Origin: Apodospora peruviana
Taxonomy: Eukaryota; Ascomycota; Sordariomycetes; Sordariales; Lasiosphaeriaceae
Direction: 5' to 3'
Length of the DNA: 64,000 bases
Assembly: GCA_033439685.1 (NCBI GenBank)
Contig: JAUEDM010000001.1
Span: 1,302,001-1,366,000, forward strand
Shown here one piece after another: positions 10,801-21,254 of this stretch. Position 1 is the stretch's first letter. The number at the start of each line of letters is the position of its first letter. The position numbers and the translations under genes are program-made. The notes beneath the pieces are model-generated. The model saw only the letters and a list, made by a program, of their open reading frames with translations. It had not been told where the DNA came from and did not search any database.

Positions 10801-11608
10801 GTCATCGTAGATCTTCAACTTCGCACCCTCTTCGGCCGATAACAGGTCCCTCAGTTCCTCGTTGTAAAGCTCGATAAACGAGCAACGGACGCAGTTATCA
10901 CTCTTGTCAACTTCTAGTTTGTTAAAAAGGGCATGAAGAACTCGAGGGATGATTCCTGCGGTGTCGGGCAGCAGGCCCATGGTTTCGGTCATGTCGCCAG
11001 ACATCGTGTACGTCTTGCCGGTGCCCGTTTGTCCGTAGGCAAAGATTGTGCAGTTGTATCCGGCCAGCATCTAAAATGATCAGCAGTTGGTCGACGACGG
11101 CGCGATAGTATATATGAATTACCTCGTCCATTATGGGCTTCACTACATCGTCGAAAACCATGGCTTGGTCGGCAGCCTGCGAAAAGACACGGTCGAAATT
11201 GTACGCTTTATTGCTCAGAGCGTTAGGTCCCATCGAGAGGTTGACCAGTTTGCCTTTGACGCCATCCGTCGACACCACCACGGCACTGTTTTCCTTGACC
11301 TCGCGCTCATTGCGGCCGCGACACCGCACGACGACATTGATGTTGGTTGCCTCGCCTTCGTCTGCATCAAACTCCCGCTCCTTCCGCTTTGCGCCTGTTG
11401 TCGTCGCCGTCGTCGCCACGGACATAAGCGACTCTGCGGGCGACGCGGCACCTGATCTGTCGATACGCGGTAATGCCGATGCACGGCGCGTGTATGGCTG
11501 TCTGGCTGTTGTGGTTGATACATTTCTCGTCGGTGGTCGAACACTGGCGCGTTTTTGAGGACCGCCGCGCAGTGTGGACGCCAGTGTCGATATGTTTCTT
11601 CGCTCCAT
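7868..11608 (-). CDS. bimC: Kinesin-5 (BimC/Eg5/Cin8 family)
   Basis: Three exons: 11123-11608, 8914-11070 and 7868-8860, with introns of 52 and 53 nt; the product is 1211 aa. The motor domain starts near residue 75 (INVVVRCRGRNEREV) and carries P-loop GQTGTGKTYTMSG, switch I SSRSHTVF and switch II LVDLAGSEN. A neck and long coiled-coil stalk follow. Near the tail REYEPTGETPQK matches the BimC box, whose Thr-Pro is a Cdk1 target in this family. Homotetrameric kinesin-5 slides antiparallel microtubules to build the bipolar spindle. The first true ATG is 11608; frame upstream of it is open but only with a TTG. The basic Ser/Arg/Thr-rich N-terminus is typical. It is divergent from the PHAF1-like gene. 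Confidence 0.95.
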
Positions 11609-12371
11609 GGCGGAGCTATCGCGTGTCGGCCTCGACAATCGGCGAGTTTTAGTTTCGGTTTCGATTCGTGTTAGGAATTAAAATGGTTTGATCTCTGCAA
11701 ATGCTGCAAAACGCGGGTATCCGAGCAGACCCAAGAAGAAATTCAATGTCCCTCTTGCTAGCTGGGATGCAATGGCTAGGGTGTTGACGGACGTTTGCTT
11801 GTCGTTGAAGAAGCCTACACCTGCCGGGTGGGGATTTTTGCTGGGATCCGTCGTGACAACAAACCGCAGTCGTGCCCCTCGCTGCCGGGGCAACCGGCTG
11901 CAGTTGGTCCCACCACACCGCAGAGGCCCTGGCTTGGCATTTGGGGTTGACATGAGGTGACATGGGTGCCCCTCCATTTTGCCTGTCGCGGGATGACGTC
12001 CCGTCCTGCAGGCAGCTCCCCAGGGCTGTTATCGCCTGGTGCAGTCCCCTGACCTGCTCACCACAGGGCAATAGCCCCTCTGGCTGGATCACGGGGGGCA
12101 TCGGATGGAAGCTCGAGCTCGGTCATTTCCTAACACGTACCACCCTTTGTCCTGACATCCATCCCAGCATGACTAGGTAAGGTAGACGAACAAACAAGTG
12201 CTGACCTGAATCCTTTAATACTCTTTCTTGCACTGCTTTCGTCCGTCAGTGTCTCTCTACCCTCCCCATACTAGAACTAATACTGAGATTTGTTGGAGAC
12301 GTGGTCGTTACGACTCAACCCCGCAAGACGACCTTCAATCTCGAATATCGCGAGCCCTCAACCGGATCGCC
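11609..12371. promoter_or_regulatory. divergent promoter region, kinesin-5 / PHAF1-like
   Basis: A 763-bp interval between two divergent start codons. It is GC-rich in the middle with several CCCC/GGGG-type runs (for example near 11826 and 12087). An open frame in phase with the downstream gene extends back to 12228, so the leader is not excluded from coding, but homology starts at 12372. No specific factor site can be assigned with confidence. Confidence 0.4.
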
Positions 12372-13976
12372 ATGTCGCTGTTCTCGGCGCAGCTACATCC
12401 CGGGCGTGCGCTGGGCTTCTTGGTGCTCGGCGCCTCGCTACATGATATCCTCACACGTCTCAAGGCCGAACCACAACGCTTCCCGAAACTCGAGCTCCTC
12501 TACACGCGGGCCGACCCAGTCAGAGAGCCAGTCGTCCTCGCCCTGCCCGCGAATGGCATCCGCATGCGATTCGATGGGCCGGAACAGCGCCTACGGCTGA
12601 TTGAGGTCGTCGACTTTACAAAGAACCACATATTCTTGAAACCTGCAAACGACAAGGAACGCGACCTCGTACGGCCACCAACTACCGCCCAACCCTCCTC
12701 GCCTCAACAACTAGAGTCCCCGTCGGGCCCGACCTTCCGCCACATCTACCAACGCTTCCTTGGCCCTACATATGATGGGGAATACATACCCGATGAAGAT
12801 GGTGCCAACCAAGAGTCGGGAACCTATGTGCTATCGTATCCCGGCGTCGCGTTTATTTTCCCCATGAAGCGATCCGACTACTCGCCCGCCAAAGACGTCG
12901 TCTCACTTCTGTCATCATCCGCGGTCCCGACGGCGATGGCAGTATTCAGTGGCGATTCCTGGGCTCAGTCACGCGAGATACTCTGGACGGAAGTGCTGCC
13001 AAGTGTCAAGGCATTCACACCTCTTGCGAAAGGCAAAGATATCTGTCCCGATGAAGTGTCTCTAATAAAGATATACGGTGGAGGGAAGTTACAGATGTTC
13101 CGGAAGTGGACAAACAGCTCCTTCTGGGTCATGCTCGGCGACACAACCCCGCAACAGCTCGTTGCGGAACTTGGTCCTCCTGATGCTATCTACCGGAAGA
13201 ACGACCAGAGAATGTACATTCACAAGCTCAGGGCAGCAAGTAATACTATGGCCCGGCCAAACGGCAACGACCTGAAGCGGCAAGATGACCTGACCGATAC
13301 AGATCAATACACAGACCAGTCATCCACCCACACTGCATCGGACGGCTACGACTCCAACGACGAGGCCGTTGAAGATGACATACTCGCAAACGTCTCGGGG
13401 GAATGCTTTTACAATTACTTCTACCTCGGCTTTGATATCCTTGTTTCAACGCCCACCACTCCGTCACATCCGCCGCCCTCGCAACAGGATGGGAACACTT
13501 CGCAACTGATCCCGGAGTCCGCCTTCAAGGCAGAGTCCCCCGATCGGCTCGTCGCGACTAAAGTCATCCTTCATGGTAATGTTCCCGGCTCATACCCATT
13601 CAACAGACACCGCAGGTGTCGCTGGGAGATCCCCTACCTCACTTCCGACAGTAGTACAGGTATCGTGATCAACTCTGAGACGCCGTTTCCGGACCTAGAG
13701 GATAGCTTAAGAGAAGAGTGGAAATCCATATACGCTTCTGAAACCGAAGCAAGGCAAAAACAAAGAGGGATGGTACTGAATCGCGGTTGGGGAGACAGTC
13801 CCGGAAGCAGCTGTGAGCTGCTGGGTGGGTGGGAGGAGACGGGCGGCGCGATGACGCCCGGAGTGGGGAGGAAGTTTGATGGGAGCGAGGATTCCACCAC
13901 GACTTTGTACGGCTTCCCGGGACTGGTGTTTGAGGTGCTGAAGAATGGATATGTTAGTGCTCTCACTGTTTTTTGA
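12372..13976 (+). CDS. PHAF1 / UPF0183 (C16orf70-like) family protein
   Basis: A single-exon 534-aa protein. The N-terminal block SLFSAQLHPGRALGFLVLG, then MRFDGPEQRLRLIEVVDF and FLGPTYDGEYIPDE (near residue 140), follow the order of the UPF0183/PHAF1 family. The middle contains a low-complexity acidic insert and the C-terminus returns to conserved blocks (GECFYNYFYLGFDILVS, LYGFPGLVFEVLKNGYVSA). Human PHAF1 (MYTHO) is reported at phagophores in autophagy; the role of fungal members is not established and is inferred only by family. The Met at 12372 was chosen as the conserved start; the in-frame upstream extension of about 48 residues looks non-conserved. Confidence 0.8.
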   Translation: MSLFSAQLHPGRALGFLVLGASLHDILTRLKAEPQRFPKLELLYTRADPVREPVVLALPANGIRMRFDGPEQRLRLIEVVDFTKNHIFLKPANDKERDLVRPPTTAQPSSPQQLESPSGPTFRHIYQRFLGPTYDGEYIPDEDGANQESGTYVLSYPGVAFIFPMKRSDYSPAKDVVSLLSSSAVPTAMAVFSGDSWAQSREILWTEVLPSVKAFTPLAKGKDICPDEVSLIKIYGGGKLQMFRKWTNSSFWVMLGDTTPQQLVAELGPPDAIYRKNDQRMYIHKLRAASNTMARPNGNDLKRQDDLTDTDQYTDQSSTHTASDGYDSNDEAVEDDILANVSGECFYNYFYLGFDILVSTPTTPSHPPPSQQDGNTSQLIPESAFKAESPDRLVATKVILHGNVPGSYPFNRHRRCRWEIPYLTSDSSTGIVINSETPFPDLEDSLREEWKSIYASETEARQKQRGMVLNRGWGDSPGSSCELLGGWEETGGAMTPGVGRKFDGSEDSTTTLYGFPGLVFEVLKNGYVSALTVF

Positions 13977-14505
13977 GGCTTACGATTGACATTGGGGCAT
14001 GCACTGGGCATCCTTTGATTTGGATTGGCACTGGTTTACGCTGGCAAGAGGCGGCGTTATAACTACACTGGCATCGGTGCTTATACCGAGGGTCTTACAT
14101 AGCGGTATCATGTATTTTTGTTCTTTCTCTTTTGGCCTCACTTATATATACTGATTAATGAGCAAGGTCTATCGAGTTGTTTTATCATGCGAAGACTTTC
14201 TCACAACGTAGACTGACCTCATCAACCAATTAGACCTAACACGATGTTTGGAGTCGGAGTTGTGTGCGGCTGAATCCTCCGTATCGTTGGTACTTGTTGG
14301 AGGCAGGTGGTATTCAACTCTGCGTGTTGGTTCACAGGTTACCATTCACTACGCTTGGCGGCCGTAGTACACAGACATAAGCAATAAAGGATAACTTGAT
14401 CCCGCCGTTCCTTACTTTCCTGGCAAACTAACCCCCTCTTTCTGAAAAGAGAAAGACACCAAATGTTTCAAAGCTTCCACACTGACTCGTGCCAATTTTT
14501 GAGAC
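13977..14505. other. intergenic, 3' of PHAF1-like and promoter of GST-like gene
   Basis: Nothing recognised beyond the expected 3' and 5' flanks. Confidence 0.4.
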
Positions 14506-15509
14506 ATGGCGGAAACAGAACAGCAGCAGCAGCAGCAGCAGAATAAAGAACAATCGCCGTTCCTGACGGTCTACTCGTTCGATCGAGACGAAAAGAAGTA
14601 TAGCCTGACACAGTTCGTCACCAAGCTCCAGTTCCGCCTGCGATATGCGGGCATCCCTTACGTCAACGGCTTCGGATCGAGGCAGCAAGCGCCCAAGGCC
14701 AAGATGCCCTATGTCAGGATCATGGAGGGCGACAGTGCTGGCGAGTTGGCGGGAGATTCGGCCTTGATTTGTGAGCGGTTGGTGGCGATGGGCAAAATGG
14801 AGGATGTCAACAAGGATCTGTTGCCCGAGGAGAGGGCGACGGACTTATGTCTTCGAGCTATGGTGGAGGATAGGATGTACTATCTTACGGTAGGAACCAC
14901 ATACTTGTAACGAGCAGATGAAAAAGGGGGACGCTAACAACGATATGTCGTCTCGGGGGTGTGTTGTGTTTAGCTTTACGAGCGGTGGTACGATAACTAC
15001 GACAGCTTCCGCGATCAAGGGCCCTTCGTGGGCATACCAGGCGGAATCAGACACGTCGTCTGCAGTCTGGCTTATCAATATGCCAAGCTGATATTGTATT
15101 TCCAGGGGACTGGGCGATACACGTCGGATGAAGTCGAGGGCTTCAAGGCCCAGGCGATGGGGGCGCTGGCGGATTTTGCGGAGGCCGCTCGGAAGAAGAG
15201 GAGCAACGGCAGCAGTGACGGTACAGTGAAGAAACCGTTTTGGATTCTGGGCGGGGAGAAGCCCACCGAGGCAGACTTTACGTTGTTTGGATATTTATCT
15301 GGGATGTTGGTTACGCCGACGTAAGTATTTTGAACTACCTACCTGAGGTACCTGAGGAGGTACTGAGTGAAGAGAGATGTTACTGACGATATTCGGATAC
15401 TTATAGACAACCTGCAACCACTGCTCTGATCAAGAGTCATCCATCACTGGTAGACTATATTGCGAGGATTCACCGCACGTACTTTTCTGATCTTCAGGGT
15501 CTTGTATGA
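14506..15509 (+). CDS. GST-fold protein of FAXC/metaxin type
   Basis: Three exons, 14506-14889, 14974-15320 and 15407-15509; introns are 84 and 86 nt; the product is 277 aa. After a short poly-Gln tract (residues 5-11, encoded by CAG repeats) comes a thioredoxin-like N-domain (KLQFRLRYAGIPYVNGF, KMPYVRI, LAGDSALICERL) and an all-helical GST C-domain containing PTEADFTLFGYLSGML. This arrangement matches the failed-axon-connection (FAXC)/metaxin-like GST group, where catalytic glutathione transfer is not proven. Each joint keeps the reading frame (the second splits a Thr codon). No targeting signal is evident. Confidence 0.8.
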
Positions 15510-16225
15510 GAGAGGGCGCTGCGCGAGGGAGATGTCGGGTATGTTGGTCATTTGCCTGCTGGAGTAGCGGCAACGGTTCTTTCGGTACCTAGTTTCACCC
15601 AAACAAATAACAAGATAAATAATCTCATTCGTAAGATCGCTCCAAACCACATTAGCACAAATACGGATACTCGCGGAGGGGATGGTCCAGGTGTTTTGTA
15701 GGATCATGGGGAAGGGCTGGCTCGATCCTTGCAGTGCTGTCTGTGTGTTACTGAAGGAACCGTATGGACATCCACTAATGGTCAATATCCATAGCGGCTA
15801 ATAGTGGGGTGTATGGATGCCGACCCCGGCATCAGGGCAGCCGGCAGTGGTCGTTCTGGCCTCTCCAGGCCGCCGATCAAAGATTGGTTGGGACTGCAGT
15901 GGCATTGTGAGCTTGGCTTCGGTCGTGGTGGCGCCTTTGTCGTCTTCCTCGGCACATGCAACTGACACTTGGAAATTGTCATTCAGCGAAGGAGGCACCA
16001 ACCCTCCACGCGACATCCTTACTTACGTCGCTCTTCACGTGGCAAACCCCACCTCTAGCCTCACTTTCAGCTATCTAATGCCCAACTAACCAACGACGGC
16101 GAAAACGAGAACAAGCCAGCAACCAGCTCAACAGTTTCAACGATGCATCGCCATACGTAATAGTTTCTTTCCTCGTGGAATTTTTTTCTTGAACGTGTCT
16201 GTGGCATGTGAACGGCGGCACAGCC
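15510..16225. other. intergenic
   Basis: 3' flank of the GST-like gene and promoter of the next. A GGTACCTAG motif lies near 15585. I see no gene. Confidence 0.4.
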
Positions 16226-19200
16226 ATGACTGAACAAGATGCCAGTCCGCCGCAACACCACAACCCGCGCAGGGCTGCCAGGCAGTCCCCTGCCCTCGAT
16301 CGCGACAGAACACCCAGCTTCGGCCACAGCATCGCGAGCATCGGCCCAGAGAGCAGCCTTCCCACCGCGACCCTGACAAGCATATCTTCCAACGATCCCG
16401 AGCCGCTAGGACAGAGACACCTGCGCCAAGGCAGCATGAAGGATGACGAACACCGCCGTTCCAGAGGAGTACATCGCTCCCACAAGCAACGATCGAGCGG
16501 TGCCTTCCTCCTCGCCGATTCCGCCTTCGGCAACCTGCAAGACCGCGCTGCTCAGTTACCCAAGCGATCTCGAAACTCGGCGGAGATTCACAAGAGCAAG
16601 GCAGTCCGGCAGGGAAACGAAAGAACCCGTCGCCGAGGCCCCGAATCGGATGGAGGAGAGGGCCTTGGGCTAGGGTTGGGCTTGACACCCGATTCACTGG
16701 GGCCCGGCGTCAAGCATGATACAAGTGGGTCGACAAGCAGCACCGTCACAAAGCGCGATTCGTTAGCCGGGGAGACAGCTGTTGGGTCATCGCCCCGGAC
16801 AAGCATTGGGCCGTTAGACGTGGAAGCAGCGCAGATTGTGAACATGGCCTTGAATCTCAGCGAGTCAAGGAGACTGGCGTCGCGGAGGAATGTTTCTACG
16901 CCGGTACCACCCAAGCTGACTCCTTTGCCCGACAGCGCAACTGGAGGAAGTCTTAGGCAGCACCTTCAGCAGCAAAGAAGAGTGTCGCGCACTATATCAC
17001 CGAAGCCGGATCGTACCCCGAGGCTCGGGTCGGGTCGGGTTTTGAGTCCTTTACAATCATCATACGAGCCGGAAGGAAACTACAGATACCACTTCTCGCA
17101 ATCGACCTTAGCACGAGCACAGAAGGCGAAGGAATATATCGAGCTGATGGCGCAGTACAGGCGCGTCCTAGACCTTTTACCTCCCTTGAAGCCCAGCCGG
17201 ACCGCCAGATCGTCTACTGTCAGCCCTCCTGATAGCCCGAGCGATTCGGTTCAAGTGTTTAGACTTCCGAGCAACGAAAATGAACCCAAAATCGGCCGTC
17301 CGTACAACCCCCTGCAGTATATTCGTAACCGTAAGGTCCGCGCTCGCGAGCGAAAGGTGATTGACGGCGAAGTCCAGGGATTCCATGATGTTATTAGAGT
17401 GTCAGAATGGGTAGACGAAGTTGCTAAATGGGTGGCGACTGGTCAGTTTCGGGCTCCTGGGAACACCGCGCTTCCTCCTTATGCCGCTGCCGATTTGGCT
17501 GGGGCTCAGAGCTCTCCCCCGTCCACTCAATCAAGGCCAACAATGGGCGCAAGCAAGCCAAAACGGCCCAGGGTCGACTGGGTGATTGAACCTGCCGACG
17601 CAATTGCGGACATATACTGGCTCGAACTGGACGACAATAAAAAGCTTGTCGAAGACCGACATTGGAGACGCGTCTTCCCCCAAGGCGCAGATCTGTATCG
17701 ACCGTTGTCTCGTGAGGAACCCGGCCCGCTAACGACTACCCCGGTCTCAATGAAAGACTCGTCAACGACTTACACGCCCGCTGGAACGGCCGCCTCGGAC
17801 TCCCAAGTCCCGAAATCTGACCATGAGCACGTCCTTAGTACAGCCCGAGACAGGGCACAACAAAAGCTCCGTGCACTGAAGGGCGCACATCACCGTCAAA
17901 ACAGTTCCACTAATGGTCGCGACTTCTTACGCGTCCATCGTGGCTCGCTCTCGGAATCATCTGACACGGACAGTGATCGGAGACGGCGAGCCAGGACCGG
18001 TGCCATCAGCAGCGATGGTAAGGACATCTTGGCGAAGCAAATGGATGCGATAATTGCGCGCGAGCAGAGAGATGCCGAATCACATCCGCTGTACGACCAC
18101 GACGCACTACGTATGAAGTCCAACGTTGGACTAGCAACCCCCGAACGGGAGAAGCCCAACTTGTCCCGCGCGCCGAGTCGTACGGGAAGCCATCGCAGAG
18201 TAGACTCTCGCGCAGAACTCAGCGACGCGGAGGGCAGGTACTTCAAATTGAGATCAGGACCTTCACCGCCCCAACTTGTCGGGCGCGCTAGCCTTGAGGT
18301 TCCCTCCATCCCCAGGGGACGCCGGTTCTCGGTCGATTATGACACGTCGCAACCAAACTCTCCAGACCTCAGGGCTGTCCGGGACAATGCCTTGGTCCCT
18401 GCTATCGGCATGGATCTGTCCCCTACGTCAAGCAGACCGACCTCGCCCAGTCGGAACCCCCTGACAAAGGTCAAGAGTATCTTCCGCGACCGCAGCGGGG
18501 ACCGGTTCGCCGAGATGCACCTCCACGAGACCGAGGACGGCGCCGAGGTCCCGAGCCTCCAGTCAGAGAAACCAATAGACTCGCCTGGGACCGATCGGAG
18601 TACTGTAGCATCTCCTGAGAGGAGAGCATCCCGCAGTCCTCTCCGAAAGATCGTGTCCAGAGGCACAGACACAAGCCACAGATCTCACAGAAGCACAGGG
18701 AGCATCAAGCTGCGTGGTGAGGATGGTGGGAGTGGTCTCAGAAGTCTCTTCAGGGGTCCCCGCATCGATAGTGTCCTGCGCAGCGGTGTATCCAAAGTCA
18801 GCGACATCATCTGGAGGAAAGAGCCAGGTGCCGGTGCAGACGAGCAAACATCCAGTACGTCATCTGACGAATCAGACGTGGACCAAGTTAGAGGCAGGCC
18901 TAGGGATACTGTTCTCGCGCTTCGGCCGCCAAGTGATCATCGTAACCAGAATATGTCAGCCCACAGCGGGAAGAGCTACCTTGATGTAATGCCTCAGTTC
19001 GCACATACTGGGGAGCACGGCAAATTTACCAGGGGCGAACAGGGTGGGCTTACTGTCCCCGACTCCCACCCAGCTTCAACACCTCTGAGTCGCCGATCCT
19101 CTCGATTCGATCTCCTCAAGCCTCCCAAAATTGACATTCAAAACACCTCGCCAACTTCCACGCCGCCACCAGAAGCGGTCCGCGGTGCCGATGGCTCTGA

Positions 19201-20095
19201 GACCGATTCTCGCAAGAGCAGCTATACTGAGGGTGTACGCGCCGCCGACGCGCGTCTCAACGCAATCTTGCAGCATTCGAGAAGTCGCCAATTTTCATCC
19301 ACTTCATCGGTACGCCAATGGTCTCTCGCTGAGCGCGAACGCCCTGGCGGAGCGCCTCCGGCCCGTACCGTGGTCTCGAGGCGAGAAATCGCCCGACTAC
19401 GCGCCTCTCTCCTCAGCTCTGGGATCCATGCCATGGAGATGGATCGCCGCGCAAAGGAACGCAAGCTCCTGACCTCGCCTAAACTTACCAAGTCGTCAAC
19501 CAACTCACGGCAGTGGCGCCCCGACAGCGGAAGCGGAAGCGACTCCTCCCCGCCCCCTGACGGAGCCAGCCGTGCTGCCTTATCATGGGCAGAGGTAGCC
19601 AAATTCTGCCCGGATCCGGCCATGAAATCCCGCCTACTCACCCGTTCCATCACGCAGATTGACCTCTATCCTGTGGCCGCTCGTGTCTTGGGGTCGTCGA
19701 TTCAGATGTCGGCACAGCAGTGGCAGACGGCGTCGGACAAGTTCGCGAGCGAGACCGCCCCGCAGCTGGAGCACAGGGTGGAAAATCTCAGGGGAAAGCT
19801 GGCGGGGGAACTGACGGACCTGACGAGGAGCGTGGCCGAGGAAGCGGACGAGGCGTATACCGACCTGGTCACGGGGCAGAGGCTCAAGGTGAAGCGGGTG
19901 GTGGATTTCATCGAAAAGATGCTCAGGCGGCGGCGGCGGCGATTCCGGTGGGTTAGGAGGGCCGGGTGGCTGGCGGTCGAGTGGGCGCTTGTTGGGTTCA
20001 TGTGGTATGTGTGGTTTGTAGTGATGATTGCGAGGGTGGTCCTGGGGGCTGGGAAAGGGGTTGTGGGTGTTGTCCGGTGGTTGTTATGGTTGTGA
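16226..20095 (+). CDS. Unrecognised 1289-aa Ser/Arg-rich protein with C-terminal membrane segments
   Basis: A single-exon 1289-aa protein. I do not recognise the family. Two regions look structured: residues about 285-490, with FSQSTLARAQKAKEYIELM, then YNPLQYIRNRKVRARERK, VIRVSEWVDEVAKWVATGQ, and VDWVIEPADAIADIYWLEL; and the last 130 residues, where a helical stretch with LRGKLAGELTDLTRSVAEE precedes two hydrophobic segments (WLAVEWALVGFMWYVWFVV and VVLGAGKGVVGVVRWLLWL). Between them lies about 600 residues of low-complexity Ser/Arg/Pro sequence with many possible phosphorylation sites. This suggests a membrane-tethered, intrinsically disordered cytosolic protein. The ATG at 16226 was taken; an in-frame GTG at 16208 is not a start. 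Confidence 0.75.
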   Translation: MTEQDASPPQHHNPRRAARQSPALDRDRTPSFGHSIASIGPESSLPTATLTSISSNDPEPLGQRHLRQGSMKDDEHRRSRGVHRSHKQRSSGAFLLADSAFGNLQDRAAQLPKRSRNSAEIHKSKAVRQGNERTRRRGPESDGGEGLGLGLGLTPDSLGPGVKHDTSGSTSSTVTKRDSLAGETAVGSSPRTSIGPLDVEAAQIVNMALNLSESRRLASRRNVSTPVPPKLTPLPDSATGGSLRQHLQQQRRVSRTISPKPDRTPRLGSGRVLSPLQSSYEPEGNYRYHFSQSTLARAQKAKEYIELMAQYRRVLDLLPPLKPSRTARSSTVSPPDSPSDSVQVFRLPSNENEPKIGRPYNPLQYIRNRKVRARERKVIDGEVQGFHDVIRVSEWVDEVAKWVATGQFRAPGNTALPPYAAADLAGAQSSPPSTQSRPTMGASKPKRPRVDWVIEPADAIADIYWLELDDNKKLVEDRHWRRVFPQGADLYRPLSREEPGPLTTTPVSMKDSSTTYTPAGTAASDSQVPKSDHEHVLSTARDRAQQKLRALKGAHHRQNSSTNGRDFLRVHRGSLSESSDTDSDRRRRARTGAISSDGKDILAKQMDAIIAREQRDAESHPLYDHDALRMKSNVGLATPEREKPNLSRAPSRTGSHRRVDSRAELSDAEGRYFKLRSGPSPPQLVGRASLEVPSIPRGRRFSVDYDTSQPNSPDLRAVRDNALVPAIGMDLSPTSSRPTSPSRNPLTKVKSIFRDRSGDRFAEMHLHETEDGAEVPSLQSEKPIDSPGTDRSTVASPERRASRSPLRKIVSRGTDTSHRSHRSTGSIKLRGEDGGSGLRSLFRGPRIDSVLRSGVSKVSDIIWRKEPGAGADEQTSSTSSDESDVDQVRGRPRDTVLALRPPSDHRNQNMSAHSGKSYLDVMPQFAHTGEHGKFTRGEQGGLTVPDSHPASTPLSRRSSRFDLLKPPKIDIQNTSPTSTPPPEAVRGADGSETDSRKSSYTEGVRAADARLNAILQHSRSRQFSSTSSVRQWSLAERERPGGAPPARTVVSRREIARLRASLLSSGIHAMEMDRRAKERKLLTSPKLTKSSTNSRQWRPDSGSGSDSSPPPDGASRAALSWAEVAKFCPDPAMKSRLLTRSITQIDLYPVAARVLGSSIQMSAQQWQTASDKFASETAPQLEHRVENLRGKLAGELTDLTRSVAEEADEAYTDLVTGQRLKVKRVVDFIEKMLRRRRRRFRWVRRAGWLAVEWALVGFMWYVWFVVMIARVVLGAGKGVVGVVRWLLWL

Positions 20096-21254
20096 TGATA
20101 CTCGCTGTTTTGTGCATGTTTCTTTTTGTTGAGAAGAGAAATGGCAAAACGAGTCAAGATTTACAGGAAGTAAAAGAGACGGACAGAAAAAGGAATATTT
20201 GGATATGATTGAGAAAGAAAGGTACTGGCAAAGTACCTATACTTGGAGTTGATCAAGAGGACATGAACTCAGGGTACGGGTTAGAAGGGTATGGTTTGAC
20301 TTCTACACCCACATTGAAGCGAACCTTTGTTTTGGTTTTTTTACCCTGGTCTCTCCCTTTTTTGGAGGTGCAACAAATGGGGCGCAATCGGGTTTTGTTT
20401 TATTTCTTTCCAGTTGCTGTATGGTACTTTACACTATTATTCTTAATATGGATACGATACCGCACTACCTACCTCGGGTAGCTAGTTATACACGCGAAAG
20501 GGCTGTAAGAAGATAACATCGTGATGTTTCTGTTGATGCTGCTTTCTCACCCACTATAAGTATCCCCTTTCATTGTTTCAAGAGGTTCAACCCCACTGTG
20601 ATTCAATCAATAGTGTCCTCCAAACATCCGGTTCACCGGTTTCACTTATCTCAATCAGAACTTGAACAACGGATATTTGTCCGATGGGCCTGCGTGTTCA
20701 AAGCACCCCAATCCAACCTCGACCAACGAAACGCGGAAAGGGGGAAGAAAGGGGAAAAGAGGAGGAGAAAAGAGAACCCCGCAGGGGAACCATTGCTCGG
20801 AAACCATGAACCATGCAGCCTTCTCACCAGCCGGCCAGCAATTGTATTGCCGGAATTTGGAGAAGGTGTATGTCGAGCCACGGTTGCGTTTCCCGTGCTG
20901 CGGCTCGAGAGGTGTAGTGGATAGCCTGAGACGGTTTAGCCCTCCTTTTTTACCCGACCGTCTTACTGTTTCGCTGGAAGAGGGGCCGGGCCGGCATCAC
21001 ACATGGGTCTGGAAGCATGGATAGATGGATGGATGGATGGGGTGAGAGCGGTAGTTGATGCTCCATTCCTTTCATCTCCCCATGGTTGTTGACGGATGTG
21101 TAAGGTAGGTATGGATGCGGGGGAGGGAGGATACATATATACCAAGGTGAACTGCTGGACAAGAACTTCTTCGCAAGCTGATTTTGTTAATTATTGCTGT
21201 CTGTAGCCTCACACACAAATCTTGAAGGAATCAGCGTAACAATAACTAACAAAG
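20096..21254. other. intergenic, 1.16 kb
   Basis: Contains a (GGAT)n microsatellite at about 21023-21041 and a CTACCTACCTCGGGTAG motif near 20464. The inverted arms CGAGCC (20875) and GGCTCG (20903) could form a small hairpin. No gene recognised; the last few hundred bases should be the promoter of the flavoprotein gene. Confidence 0.4.

Noticed and set aside
11609..11638. In-frame extension of kinesin-5 to 11638
   Set aside because: It begins at TTG; the first ATG is at 11608.
12228..12371. In-frame extension upstream of the PHAF1-like start
   Set aside because: No family similarity in it; homology begins at the Met at 12372. It could still be translated, but I see no support.
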